Notes: generated by a model from the sequence alone, not told the origin. Counted from the first letter of the stretch, positions 1-8,150 are shown. The stretch is 64,000 bases of DNA from Terriglobia bacterium (GCA_020073465.1 JAIQFC010000010.1:1-64000), one strand, 5' to 3'. Made by a program: numbers and translations.

Positions 1-105
1 GATGCCGAACTCTTGGCACAAGGCAGTGAACGGCTTCTCCTGCCGGCTCGCTGCCACGACAAACCGCACGCGTTGTTCTTGCACATCCATGGTCTTCCAC
101 GGCAT
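1..105 (-). CDS. IS481-family transposase, N-terminal fragment cut by the window edge
   Basis: Reading leftward from an ATG at 103-105, 35 codons run off the window. The N-terminus begins MPWKTMDVQEQRVRFVVAAS and continues with a helix-turn-helix-like stretch ending CQEFGI. This opening is typical of IS481/IS3-like integrases with a DDE catalytic core, but the core lies outside the window, so completeness cannot be judged. The family assignment rests on recognising the N-terminus and on the repeated end motif just upstream (146-182). Confidence 0.7.
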   Translation of the reverse strand, partial: MPWKTMDVQEQRVRFVVAASRQEKPFTALCQEFGI

Positions 106-195
106 GCTGGCTTACACTCCCGCGCTCGCTTCGCTCGCGCCGGAGTGTAAAGGATGTCCCGGGACGTTTTGTAAAGGATGTCATGAGACTGAACA
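1..195. mobile_element. End of an IS481-like insertion sequence
   Basis: Upstream of the transposase start is a hairpin (about 114-146, arms around gcgctcgcttcgctcgcgc), then two direct copies of TGTAAAGGATGTC at 146-158 and 170-182. The second copy runs on into atgagactgaaca. Such repeated motifs are typical of IS481-type ends. The outer boundary, put near 190-195, is an estimate; the other end and any target duplication are outside the window. Confidence 0.5.
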
Positions 196-323
196 GTTCT
201 TTGCAAGGGTGGGAAGCACGCGGGCGGGGGCCACTTCGACAGCGGAGATCCCAACCGGGCCGGAAGAACGTAGCTCAGCTCAACTGTTAGTGATGACCGG
301 GGGTTCGCAGAGTCAAAGAATTT

Positions 324-369
324 GCGGCCGGGACTCATCTGCTCAGAGAGCAAATCTTGTCCCGGCCGC
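324..369 (-). terminator. Stem-loop downstream of the first SGNH-like gene
   Basis: Perfect 11-bp arms, gcggccgggac (324-334) and gtcccggccgc (359-369), enclose a 24-nt loop that itself can form a small hairpin. On the minus strand the stem is followed by AAATTCTTTG, a weak U-rich tail. It lies 22 bases past the stop codon of the gene ending at 391, so termination or 3' stabilisation is the likely role. Confidence 0.5.
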
Positions 370-390
370 GAGGTCGTTAACTATCGGTGG

Positions 391-2316
391 CTAGTGCTTC
401 AAGAACCACGGCGTGGTGGTGTCGTCGGTCTTGAAGAAGTTCAGCAGCATATTGGAATCCTTCTCTCTGCCGAAGGACTGGGAGGGATGAGTGCCATCCG
501 ATTCGAGGTCCTGACAGGTCCAGACCAAGCCGTCGCTGCGGGCCAGCAATCCGTTCGCCCAGTCATAGAGACCCCAATCGACCCAGGGCGCCACTACCGG
601 CCCGTTGGCCGCGTTGTAGTTCATGGACGCGACCCCGTTGAGCTGGTCCTGAATGGTCCACTTCACGGCGAATCCGGTCTGGTAGGCATAGGGCTCAGGA
701 TTGGCGGGGCTGACGGTGCCGTTCGAGTATCCCGCGTAGAACCTGCTGCCATAGTAAGCAAGTTTGATATTGGGGAATTTGGTGTACAGGTTCCGGGCGA
801 TCGATTCCAAATTGGCTTGCGTCTGCTGCATGTTTGACGGGAACGTTCCGGTGGTGGTGTTCCCATCATTGACCCATCCGATGACCACCTGGTTGGCGGT
901 CAAGCCGGATTGAGGCAGGAAGTTCTGCATGATCGGATTCCAGACGGCGTTATTGGGATCCGCAAACATGGTTGCGCTGGCGCGCGGCTGCGCCCCGGGC
1001 ACAAAGGTCACGGCCGGATTCTTGGAGGGAGAGGCGTTGGCATCGGCCATGAACGTCAGGAACACGTCGAACGTATCGGACATGCCGATCGAGAGAATGC
1101 CGATCTTGCCGTTCACCGGATCAACGTTACCGTTCGCATCCAGCGGCTGGATGCCGGCGGCAATCGCCACGCCATCGGAATCGTGAGCCGCAGGGCGAAC
1201 GTTGCTCCCACCGGGATAGAGGCCACCCTGCTTGCCGATATAAGTGCCAGTGCCCAGATCGTTGAGTGGAACGCCGGGAAGCTTGGTTTGGCCTGTAATC
1301 CAGGTGATATTGTTGCAGTTCGAACCCGTCGGACCCAGCACCTGAAGAGACATTGCCAGCGTGGCAGTGTTCGGTATAGCGCTGGAATCCGTTATCTGGA
1401 CCGTGAAGGGGTAAGTGCCGAGGCTGACGCTTGGGTCCAGAGTTCCACTGATGGTTCCCGCAGTCGACAGAGTCAGCCCGGTGGGCAGGGTCGATCCAGT
1501 GGATAGCGAAAAGCTATAGGGTGGCGTCCCGCCGCCAGCGAGCAACGTCGACAGATAGGCGGCTCTGGCCGTGGCGACAGGAAGCGTGGGGAACGATGCG
1601 ATCGCCAGCGCAACCGGGGTCGTGGTTGTGGTCGAGAGGTCGACTCCGTTGCTGGGTAGAACGCTGTAATTCAGCACCAGCACGCTCCTGGAGGTTCCTG
1701 GCGAAATCCCTCGTGCGGTGACCTGCAAAGTAAGCGAAGCGCCCTTGGCCAGAACCGTTGCACCGTTGAACCCGGTCACGGCAAATGGCGGATCAACCAC
1801 GATAGAGTTCAGCGTCATCGAACTTGCGCCGGTGTTGGTGACCGTCACACTCTGGGGCAGGCTGGTCTGACCAGCCGGATTCGAGCCGAAGTCCAGCGAT
1901 GTCGTGCTCAGGCTGGCCTTTGCGGCTGTCGCCTTGCCAGTGCCGGTGAGCGTGATGACCGTCGGGACGCTATCCACGTAAATCGTGAAGGTTCCGTTGT
2001 AGACCTGGGCCGCGGTAGGAGCAAACTTCACATCGTATGTGGTCTTTTGCCCGGCAAGCAATGTCTTTGGCGCCCATCCCGCGAAGAAGAGGAATTGTGA
2101 AGGAGCCAGGGCATAACTGTTCACTGTGACCGCAGTCGTTCCCGTATTGGTGACTGTGAAACTTGTGGAGCCGCTCACCAGCCCGACGGTGACGTTTCCA
2201 AAGTTTTTCGAGGTCGGGGTAATCGTATAAGAGGCCGACGCCAGGGAGGGCCAGAAGATCACTCCGAGACAGGCAACAGCCAAGACAGGAGCCAGACGGG
2301 TCTGAATCGCGTTCAT
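391..2316 (-). CDS. Secreted ASH/Ig-like protein with C-terminal SGNH-hydrolase-like domain
   Basis: A secreted protein of about 641 residues. Domains in order: signal peptide (about 1-30), two ASH/choice-of-anchor-D-like modules (about 31-235), a putative Ig (He_PIG) module with GGGTPPYSFSLS (about 245-330), and a C-terminal domain shared with two neighbours. That domain keeps SGNH-like landmarks: Ser in GMSD (near 414), Asn in WVNDGN (near 484) and DGTHP (Asp/His near 608/611). This suggests an esterase or acetylhydrolase acting outside the cell; the substrate is unknown. The ATG at 2316 is preferred over an adjacent TTG because of the RBS GGAGG 4 nt upstream. Conservation of the triad-like residues in all three paralogs argues for activity. 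Confidence 0.75.
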   Translation of the reverse strand: MNAIQTRLAPVLAVACLGVIFWPSLASASYTITPTSKNFGNVTVGLVSGSTSFTVTNTGTTAVTVNSYALAPSQFLFFAGWAPKTLLAGQKTTYDVKFAPTAAQVYNGTFTIYVDSVPTVITLTGTGKATAAKASLSTTSLDFGSNPAGQTSLPQSVTVTNTGASSMTLNSIVVDPPFAVTGFNGATVLAKGASLTLQVTARGISPGTSRSVLVLNYSVLPSNGVDLSTTTTTPVALAIASFPTLPVATARAAYLSTLLAGGGTPPYSFSLSTGSTLPTGLTLSTAGTISGTLDPSVSLGTYPFTVQITDSSAIPNTATLAMSLQVLGPTGSNCNNITWITGQTKLPGVPLNDLGTGTYIGKQGGLYPGGSNVRPAAHDSDGVAIAAGIQPLDANGNVDPVNGKIGILSIGMSDTFDVFLTFMADANASPSKNPAVTFVPGAQPRASATMFADPNNAVWNPIMQNFLPQSGLTANQVVIGWVNDGNTTTGTFPSNMQQTQANLESIARNLYTKFPNIKLAYYGSRFYAGYSNGTVSPANPEPYAYQTGFAVKWTIQDQLNGVASMNYNAANGPVVAPWVDWGLYDWANGLLARSDGLVWTCQDLESDGTHPSQSFGREKDSNMLLNFFKTDDTTTPWFLKH

Positions 2317-2495
2317 CAATCCTCCAGGGAAATCCAGGGCTGAAGGTCAGGCTGGGAGAAGAGCTTTTTCCCTCATCGAACCTAGGTAGACTATTGAAAA
2401 GTCAGTAACCGGGGGGAGATTGCAGGCAGGAAGACCCCTCTTCCTCGCCGTGTCTGGCATCCATTCTGGCGGGGTCCGAATAGCGTGTCAAGATG

Positions 2496-2503
2496 AAAGA
2501 ATC
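2496..2503. repeat. Target-site duplication, left copy
   Basis: AAAGAATC directly abuts the left end of the IS1595-type element and is repeated exactly at 5051-5058. Eight bases is the usual duplication length for this family. Confidence 0.9.
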
Positions 2504-2527
2504 GGCAATAATATACTTGACTCAGTA
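2504..2527. repeat. Left terminal inverted repeat of the IS1595-type element
   Basis: The 24-bp repeat begins GGCAATAATATACTTGACTC and matches the reverse complement of 5027-5050 without mismatch. The -35 box of the transposase promoter lies inside it. Confidence 0.93.
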
Positions 2528-2545
2528 CACGAATTCTGCTAGATT
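2517..2545 (+). promoter_or_regulatory. Sigma-70-type promoter of the transposase
   Basis: TTGACT (2517-2522), a 17-bp spacer, then TAGATT (2540-2545). The ATG at 2552 lies just 6 bases after the -10 box, where transcription would start, and no ribosome binding site is visible. This implies a leaderless mRNA. Confidence 0.6.
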
Positions 2546-2551
2546 CGGTTC

Positions 2552-3541
2552 ATGGAACGCGAACCGAAAACCCTCCAGCAAGCCATCGTTTACTTCGCCG
2601 ATCCTGACCGCTGCCTGAGTTTCCTTGTGGCGCGTCGGTTCCCTGATGGTGTTATTTGCCCGACCTGCGGCTCCAAAGAAGTGCGATTCCTCGCCACCCG
2701 CCGTCTGTGGGAGTGCAAGAGCAAACACTCCAAGCGGCAGTTCTCGGTCAAGGTTGGAACGATCTTCGAGGATTCGCCGATCCCGCTGGACAAGTGGCTT
2801 ACTGCAACTTGGATGATTGCGAACTGCAAGAACGGTGTGAGCAGCTACGAGATTCACCGCGACGTGGGTGTGACCCAGAAGTCGGCGTGGTTCATGCTGC
2901 ATCGCGTTCGTGTAGCTCTGCGGACTGGCAGCTTTGAGAAGATCGGCGGCGAAGGCAGTGAAGTCGAGCTTGACGAAACCTTCGTCGGCGGAAAACTCAA
3001 GAACATGCACAAACAGAAACAGGCGCGGTATCGTGCAATGAGCAGTACTGGTACCATGGGCGGTCCAGAAGGAAAGACCGTAGTCATGGGAATGCTAGAC
3101 CGCACCGCCCGTCAGATTCGCGCTCAAGTTGTGCCGGATGTTTCGCGAATCACCTTGCAGAACGCCGTGCTCCAGAACGTTGAGCACGGAACCAATGTCT
3201 ATACCGATCAAGCTCCAGCATACGGGCGGCTCAACCAGAAGTACGTGCATGAGATTGTGAACCATGCTGAAACTTACGTCCGTGGCCGCGTTCATACCAA
3301 TGGGCTGGAGAACTTCTGGAGCCTGTTCAAGCGGAACCTTGCCGGGACTTACGTTTGTGTTGAACCGTTCCATTTGGAGCGATACGTCGATGAGCAAGTG
3401 TTCCGGTACAACAATCGCGGCACTCGCAAAAATCCGCTGACTGACGCGGACCGCTTCGATGCTGTGCTGCGGAATCTAGTGGGGAAGCGCATCACCTATA
3501 AGGAACTCACTGGGAAGGAGGGTGAAACGACGCCGTTCTAA
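2552..3541 (+). CDS. IS1595-family (ISXO2-like) transposase
   Basis: DDE transposase of 329 residues, normal length for the family, moving the element 2504-5050. The N-terminus has a zinc ribbon (CPTCGS near 38, then a Cys in LWECKSK). The ISXO2-like DDE domain follows: SEVELDETFVGG supplies the first acid, YTDQAPAY the second, and RVHTNGLENFWSLFKR the third region with the Asn/Glu signature. The reading frame is intact, so the element may still be active. The start follows the promoter so closely that translation is probably leaderless. Confidence 0.93.
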   Translation: MEREPKTLQQAIVYFADPDRCLSFLVARRFPDGVICPTCGSKEVRFLATRRLWECKSKHSKRQFSVKVGTIFEDSPIPLDKWLTATWMIANCKNGVSSYEIHRDVGVTQKSAWFMLHRVRVALRTGSFEKIGGEGSEVELDETFVGGKLKNMHKQKQARYRAMSSTGTMGGPEGKTVVMGMLDRTARQIRAQVVPDVSRITLQNAVLQNVEHGTNVYTDQAPAYGRLNQKYVHEIVNHAETYVRGRVHTNGLENFWSLFKRNLAGTYVCVEPFHLERYVDEQVFRYNNRGTRKNPLTDADRFDAVLRNLVGKRITYKELTGKEGETTPF

Positions 3542-3783
3542 TCCACGTCGCGGTAAGCGTGGCGTCTCGTCGCGCGATCTCTAGGCGCTTTCGTGCGATG
3601 CTTCTCAGCCTCAAGTTCCGCTTTGATTTTCGAGTGCGGAACTTTCAAAAGTCGGTCCAGCAGTCGCGTGAAGTTTCCAAATTCACCAGTCTCATTCTTG
3701 GCGGAAGGCGTCTGGCGAGTTGGCTTTTGCGGCACGACACTAGGAGTGTGCCTTGTCGTGCAACGAAAGTCAATATTGCGCAT
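3538..3783 (-). CDS. Small hypothetical passenger protein, antisense-oriented
   Basis: An 81-residue frame converging on the transposase, overlapping its end by 4 nt. The first 30 residues are Pro/Thr-rich and disordered-looking. An amphipathic helix follows (GNFTRLLDRLLKVPHSKIKA) and then a highly charged tail. The central part resembles small conserved hypothetical proteins with a 'LLxVPHxxIKxxLExEK' pattern, recalled only loosely. No strong RBS is seen. It could be a spurious frame, but its composition is protein-like and no other gene covers the stretch. Function unknown. Confidence 0.45.
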   Translation of the reverse strand: MRNIDFRCTTRHTPSVVPQKPTRQTPSAKNETGEFGNFTRLLDRLLKVPHSKIKAELEAEKHRTKAPRDRATRRHAYRDVD

Positions 3784-3833
3784 ACCGCCATTTTGCGGCT
3801 GAGATGCGTAGCGCTTCGCCGTGTTTGATCGCT

Positions 3834-4593
3834 ATGTTTACTGCTTATTTCGACGATAGCGGAACGGACGGGAATTCGGACATTGCCGTTGCTGCCTGTT
3901 ATGTGTCTGCCAAGCGCGGCTGGGATGATTTCGTAGAGGCTTGGGACCATGCACGACGGGAAGAGGGCTTTGATACCTTCCACATGGCCCACTTCATCGC
4001 AAAGCCGGAGATGGAACATAAGCCGTTCTGTGATTGGGGCACAACCAAGAAAGATCATGTCTACAATCGGCTCGCGAACATCATCAACGAGAATAAACGA
4101 ACAGGCATTGCAGTGGCCGTCCCCAAAGCGATATGGGACGCCACACCGGAGCGCATTCGGCGGCACTACGGCAGGCAGCACTATACCTTCGCCGTGAGGA
4201 TGTGCCTGAACCGCATAGTTAAGTGGCGCGAAAGAAGCATGATCACACTTCCAATTCGGTACATCTTTGATTGGGAAATGCAGAAAACTCAGAAGCGCGA
4301 GGAGATTACTAGAATTTTTGAATTGATCGGGAAGGCACAGAATCAAGCTGTGGCAGGATTGCTCGGCCTCGAACCCCAGGGATGACGTTTTGGCTTGGCA
4401 AATGAGATCGCACATGCGGAAGATATGGCCTATCGGCCATGACGATGAATCGCTTTGCCATCCAGGATTTCGATTGCTGCGACAAGATCAAGAGATGGAC
4501 TTAGGTTTTTTTACACAACAACAAATCGAAAAGTTCATCGTGGATTTTGACGAAATAAACAAAACTGACCCATTCCCGATGGTCTACGATTAA
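3834..4593 (+). pseudogene. DUF3800-domain passenger gene, frameshifted near its 3' end
   Basis: From ATG 3834 the protein starts MFTAYFDDSGTDGNS, with the acidic DDSG motif of DUF3800 proteins, a family of nuclease-like fold and unclear role common in mobile elements. HMAHFIAK and YIFDWE follow. The frame stops at 4385 after GLEPQG. The expected continuation, DDVLAWQMRSHMRK (the family's LQAxDxLAW-like region), is in the +1 frame and runs to a stop at 4593. Dropping one G in ccccaggga (4374-4382) joins the parts as GLEPQDDVLAWQM. Either an inactivating insertion, a sequencing error or, less likely, programmed frameshifting. An upstream in-frame start (3753) is not supported. Confidence 0.75.
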
Positions 4594-4597
4594 GGCG

Positions 4598-4603
4598 TAT
4601 AAT
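4598..4603 (+). promoter_or_regulatory. Candidate -10 box of the small passenger gene
   Basis: A perfect TATAAT ends 10 bases before the ATG at 4614. No good -35 box is visible. As with the transposase, a very short or absent leader is implied. Confidence 0.4.
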
Positions 4604-4613
4604 TCGCGGCGCT

Positions 4614-4916
4614 ATGGCGCACTTCCGTAAGAAACTTAAATGGTGGCTGCGCGACCTTCGTTCATTTGTGACTGGAAAGAGCGGGGCAGCAGAACCCAAG
4701 ACGATTTGGGTCTTGCGCTGTCGTGGATGCAATGGACACCATCAAATGAAAATCACCCAGATAGCATTGCAAGGCATGGAATTTCCTCCAGTAGAGGAAA
4801 TGTTTTCTAATCAACCCATAAAGTGCCCTACGACCGGCGCACAGTTTTACTCAGCTCAGGATGATTGGGTACATCTGACCGAGAGGGAATTCGATCTGCA
4901 TTTTCGACGTAAGTAG
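4614..4916 (+). CDS. Small hypothetical passenger protein with a CxxC motif
   Basis: A 100-residue protein. A basic N-terminus (RKKLKWWLRDLRSF) leads to LRCRGCNGHHQMK and later IKCPTTG, so three cysteines with nearby histidines could form a metal site. The C-terminal half is acidic/aromatic (DDWVHLTEREFDLHF). No family recognised. It lies wholly inside the IS1595-type element, last before the right inverted repeat, so it moves with it. Its TATAAT box suggests it is expressed. Confidence 0.6.
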   Translation: MAHFRKKLKWWLRDLRSFVTGKSGAAEPKTIWVLRCRGCNGHHQMKITQIALQGMEFPPVEEMFSNQPIKCPTTGAQFYSAQDDWVHLTEREFDLHFRRK

Positions 4917-5026
4917 TGCGGTCCTCGAATCGCCAAACGCCATCGCTCCCCTGCCACATTCCTTCCCCTGGCATACCAATTCGTCGAATCCCTGTCACGG
5001 CCTTTTCACTGTGCATTTTCTTTGGC

Positions 5027-5050
5027 TACTGAGTCAAGTATATTATTGCC
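5027..5050. repeat. Right terminal inverted repeat of the IS1595-type element
   Basis: Exact reverse complement of 2504-2527, followed immediately by the second AAAGAATC target duplication. Confidence 0.93.
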
Positions 5051-5058
5051 AAAGAATC
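5051..5058. repeat. Target-site duplication, right copy
   Basis: AAAGAATC, identical to 2496-2503, marking the right insertion boundary. Confidence 0.9.
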
Positions 5059-5100
5059 TGCACAGGGGGCTCCCGCCGAGCCAGCGGAAGCCTATAGATT

Positions 5101-6855
5101 CTAAGGACATGCGGTCGCTGTCTTGCAGAACCAGGATGGGGTATAGGCCGACGTCTTGAAGAAGGTCATGAGCTGGTTCACGACCTTCTGGGCGCCACTG
5201 GTGGAATTCGGGTGGGTCCCATCGGGTTGGAAGTCAACCTCCCCATTGCACGGCGCTCCGGTCTGGCCGTCGCACCAGATGAGCCCGTCACTGCGGGGAT
5301 TGATGCCGTTGGCCCAGAGGTAGGGTCCCCAGGCGGTCCATGCTGCCATACCGGTGGTATAGTCCATGTCGCCCGCCACAGGGTCGACCGTCCCATTCCT
5401 GATCTGGTTGATCTGTGCCTGTACCAGCCACTTGCCCGAAAAGCCGTACTCGTAAGCGTAGGGCTCCGGATTCAGCGGCTTGGGGGCATAACCGGCATAG
5501 ATGCGGGTGGAAAGGAAGATCTGCTTAAGGTTGGGATAGCGGGACCGGGCAGCTCTCACAATCTTCCCCATCTGCAGTTCGTAGTAGCAGGCCTCCGTTT
5601 TGGGCTTCGGCAGTTCGTTGGCACAGATGGTGGAGCTGCTGAGTGCCGAGAAGTTGTTCAACCCTGGGTCGGGATTCGCATTCTTCATCCAGATGATCTG
5701 CACTTGGGCTTCGGTCAGGCAGGGATTGGAAGTGGTCCCACAACCGGAAGGGGCTGAGGGAGCACCGACAGCGGTAGCCAGCACAGTGTCCCGGACACGG
5801 TCGTACTGATTTTCTGCAGGCACTCCCGTAGCTCCGCAGACCGTGCTGGCAGGACCTTGGGCTACCGTCCACGGACAAGCGGTCACAGCACCGTGAGCTC
5901 CATCTTCGATAGCTAGAGTTGTGTTGTTTATCTTCGAATCTGTAGCTGCGGCAGTGACAAACGCGCTGAACTCGATGGTCGCGTTCGACATACCGATGCC
6001 GAGGAAAACGACGGCGCCCTTCGGACTCGGATTGCCATTCTGGTCGAGCGGTTGGATCGCCTTGGCGGCCGCTTTACCAGCCGCATCGTGATCGGGAGGT
6101 GGGGTCTTGCTGTTGTTCTCATAAAGCCCTCCCGGGAATCCCAGGTAGTTTTGACTGGACGTCATGTCCATGAGGGGGATCTCCGCAGCGTTGGAGGCCA
6201 CCGTGACCGGAGAGCTGGCCGGAAAGCCACCTGCGATCGCGCCGACTGTAGTCAATCCCGGGGCTACACCTGTCAGCAGGCCCGTGTTTGCCCCAACAGT
6301 AGCCGTTGACTGATTAGTGGACTGCCAGGTGGAGGAATCGGTTACCGTTTGGGTGGAGCCGTCCTGGTAGTTGGCAACCGCTATAAGCTGCAAGGTTGCC
6401 CCCGGCGCGATCGAGGGATTGATCTGGCCCAGCGACAGGCCGGTCTGCGGCGCGGTGGTGGTGATGTCCAGAACCGTCAGGGCGGTGATGCCATCGAAGG
6501 TTGCTTGAATGTTGGGAGATGGCGACTTGGCACTTACTGCGGTCGCCAGGCCAGGATCCGTCTGTCCGGCGGTCTCAATTGTAGCTCGGCTGGGGTCCGA
6601 GGAAACCCAGGCGGCCTGAGCAGTGACGTCGCTTGTCGATCCGTCGCTGTAACCGGCTTTGGCCTTGAACTGTTGTGTAGTGCCGTTGGCAATAATCGGG
6701 TTCGAGGGACTGATGGAGAGGGAGGTCAGAGTGGGCGGAGGAGTGACCTGAGTCGGACCACCGCCGCTGCTGCCGCCGCAGGCCGACATGATTGCCAACC
6801 CTATGCCCCCGAGTACCCACCGAACTGTCTTCCTCATGCCCAAATATCGCCCCAT
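5101..6855 (-). CDS. Lipoprotein with two Big_2-like Ig domains and SGNH-hydrolase-like domain
   Basis: 584 residues. A lipoprotein signal with lipobox-like IMSAC ends near Cys26, so the protein is probably lipid-anchored. Two bacterial Ig-like group 2 modules follow (about 42-130 and 138-220, each with the YxDGSTxxVT pattern). The C-terminal domain (about 235-584) is homologous to those at 391-2316 and 7061-8053: GIGMSNA (Ser290), WMKNANP (Asn392) and PDGTHPN (Asp545/His548) fit SGNH blocks I, III and V. The conserved segment RIYAGYAPKPLNPEPYAYEY is nearly identical in the third copy. An alternative start at 6837 (MRKTVRW) would suit the signal peptide. Probable extracellular esterase; substrate unknown. 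Confidence 0.75.
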   Translation of the reverse strand: MGRYLGMRKTVRWVLGGIGLAIMSACGGSSGGGPTQVTPPPTLTSLSISPSNPIIANGTTQQFKAKAGYSDGSTSDVTAQAAWVSSDPSRATIETAGQTDPGLATAVSAKSPSPNIQATFDGITALTVLDITTTAPQTGLSLGQINPSIAPGATLQLIAVANYQDGSTQTVTDSSTWQSTNQSTATVGANTGLLTGVAPGLTTVGAIAGGFPASSPVTVASNAAEIPLMDMTSSQNYLGFPGGLYENNSKTPPPDHDAAGKAAAKAIQPLDQNGNPSPKGAVVFLGIGMSNATIEFSAFVTAAATDSKINNTTLAIEDGAHGAVTACPWTVAQGPASTVCGATGVPAENQYDRVRDTVLATAVGAPSAPSGCGTTSNPCLTEAQVQIIWMKNANPDPGLNNFSALSSSTICANELPKPKTEACYYELQMGKIVRAARSRYPNLKQIFLSTRIYAGYAPKPLNPEPYAYEYGFSGKWLVQAQINQIRNGTVDPVAGDMDYTTGMAAWTAWGPYLWANGINPRSDGLIWCDGQTGAPCNGEVDFQPDGTHPNSTSGAQKVVNQLMTFFKTSAYTPSWFCKTATACP

Positions 6856-7060
6856 AGATGTGTTGGCCCTCTGTGTAGACCCCGCCGGGAAAATTTATTG
6901 TAGGCCGTGCCTGCCCTGGATGAGGACACACAAGTTCTTGCTTCACACGTGGCAGCGGAACATCCTGCCCTACGGGAGGCCTTACCGCGCGAACAGGCCA
7001 TCCCCAAGTTCGCTGACTGTGTAACCCGGGAATACCAGGAAAGTTTCGGCCTGGTCCGCG

Positions 7061-8053
7061 CTATTTCTTGAACCAGGTCGCGTACGGCGAGTTCAACAGG
7101 AAGTCTATCAAGAGGTGCGCGACCTTTTCTCTGCCCTTCATATTAGGATGAGTGCCGTCGCGCCCATATTCGGAGGGGCTCCAGGTTAGTCCGTCTGATC
7201 GTGGGACTGTCCCATCCGCCCAGAGATAAGGCCCCCACGCCATCCACGGGGCCACGCCTTTCTTGTAGTCGAGATCCCCGACCTCAGGATCAATCTTGCC
7301 ACTGCGCATCTGGTCAATCTGCGCCTGGATCGCCCACTTTACGGAAAAGCCGTACTCATACGCATAAGGCTCGGGATTCAGGGGCGTCGAGGCATAGCCG
7401 GCATAGATCCGGCTGGAGATGAACATCAACTTCAGATTGGGATAGCGAGACCGCGCGGCCCGGGTCATGTCGCCGATGAAAGCCTCGTAGCGGTAGGCTT
7501 CGGCATCACTCGAGGGCAAGGAAGTTCTAGGACGCGGATCGGCGTTCTTCATCCAGATAACTTCCACCTGATCTTCGGCGAGGCCCGCCGGCTTAAGCAG
7601 TTCATCGCGGATGCGATCGTAGAGGTTCGGGATGTAATCCGGAGCGCCGCAGCCGTGCTGGCGCGGCGTTTCCCTGGCTGGAGTCCAGGCACAGGCGGTC
7701 ATGGCTCCCATCGCCCCGTTGATCACAGCCATGGAACTGTGGTTCACCCGTTTGTCGTCGTCTGCCATGTCCTTGAAAGTGCCAAACTCCATGGCGGCAT
7801 TGCTCATGCCGATTCCGAGGAAGACGAACTTGCCGCGAATGGGCTTCACTTGCTCAGCCAGCGCCAGACCGGCGGCCTTGTGATCAGAGGGAACATCGTT
7901 CGTTCCTCTTTCGTAGAGTCCCCCCTGAAAGCCTTTGTATTTATCCGCACCAAGATCATTTAGAGGTTTGGCGACAAAGGATTGGGCCCACAGTGCGGTT
8001 GAGAGCAACAGGCCGACAGCTTGGATTCCAGAAAGTCGTAGGACCTTGCGCAA
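7061..8053 (-). CDS. Secreted SGNH-hydrolase-like protein, minimal version
   Basis: 330 residues from a TTG at 8051-8053, chosen because AAGGAG lies 6 nt upstream and the product then starts with a good signal peptide (MRKVLRLSGIQAVGLLLSTA). The mature protein is only the domain shared with the two preceding paralogs, without Ig modules. It has GIGMSNA (Ser84), WMKNADP and RDGTHPN (Asp299/His302), matching SGNH catalytic blocks. It is the simplest form for defining domain limits. All three copies end in a similar aromatic tail (TWF/SWF/PWF). Predicted periplasmic or secreted hydrolase. Confidence 0.75.
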   Translation of the reverse strand: MRKVLRLSGIQAVGLLLSTALWAQSFVAKPLNDLGADKYKGFQGGLYERGTNDVPSDHKAAGLALAEQVKPIRGKFVFLGIGMSNAAMEFGTFKDMADDDKRVNHSSMAVINGAMGAMTACAWTPARETPRQHGCGAPDYIPNLYDRIRDELLKPAGLAEDQVEVIWMKNADPRPRTSLPSSDAEAYRYEAFIGDMTRAARSRYPNLKLMFISSRIYAGYASTPLNPEPYAYEYGFSVKWAIQAQIDQMRSGKIDPEVGDLDYKKGVAPWMAWGPYLWADGTVPRSDGLTWSPSEYGRDGTHPNMKGREKVAHLLIDFLLNSPYATWFKK

Positions 8054-8116
8054 TGGGTTCTCCTTGCGATGGGGAGCGTCACCGAATGATGCTGTGGCCT
8101 GACCGGTTCCTGCAAT

Positions 8117-8150
8117 CAAAAAATACTCAGCGGGTGGCACGCTGAGTATT
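8117..8150 (-). terminator. Rho-independent terminator of the GH39-like lipoprotein gene
   Basis: On the minus strand an 11-bp stem (AATACTCAGCG / CGCTGAGTATT, 8122-8132 with 8140-8150), a 7-nt loop, and a following T-rich run form a classic terminator. It lies 32 bases after the stop codon at 8182. Confidence 0.85.

Larger units (their letters stand above)
2504..5050. mobile_element. IS1595-family transposon with passenger genes
   Basis: A complete 2547-bp element. It has perfect 24-bp terminal inverted repeats (2504-2527 and 5027-5050) and a perfect 8-bp target duplication. It encodes an intact DDE transposase (2552-3541), a possible small antisense gene (3538-3783), a frameshifted DUF3800-type gene (3834-4593) and a small cysteine-motif protein (4614-4916). 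Only about 1 kb is needed for transposition, so more than half is cargo. Perfect ends and duplication suggest recent insertion. It lies between two SGNH-like paralogs without breaking either. Confidence 0.92.

Noticed and set aside
322-837. 171-codon plus-strand frame
   Set aside because: Mostly antisense to the first SGNH-like gene; no start signal.
4828-5016. 62-codon minus-strand frame inside the transposon
   Set aside because: Overlaps the supported CxxC protein. A TTGACT in the right repeat faces it, but no -10 box is at the right distance.
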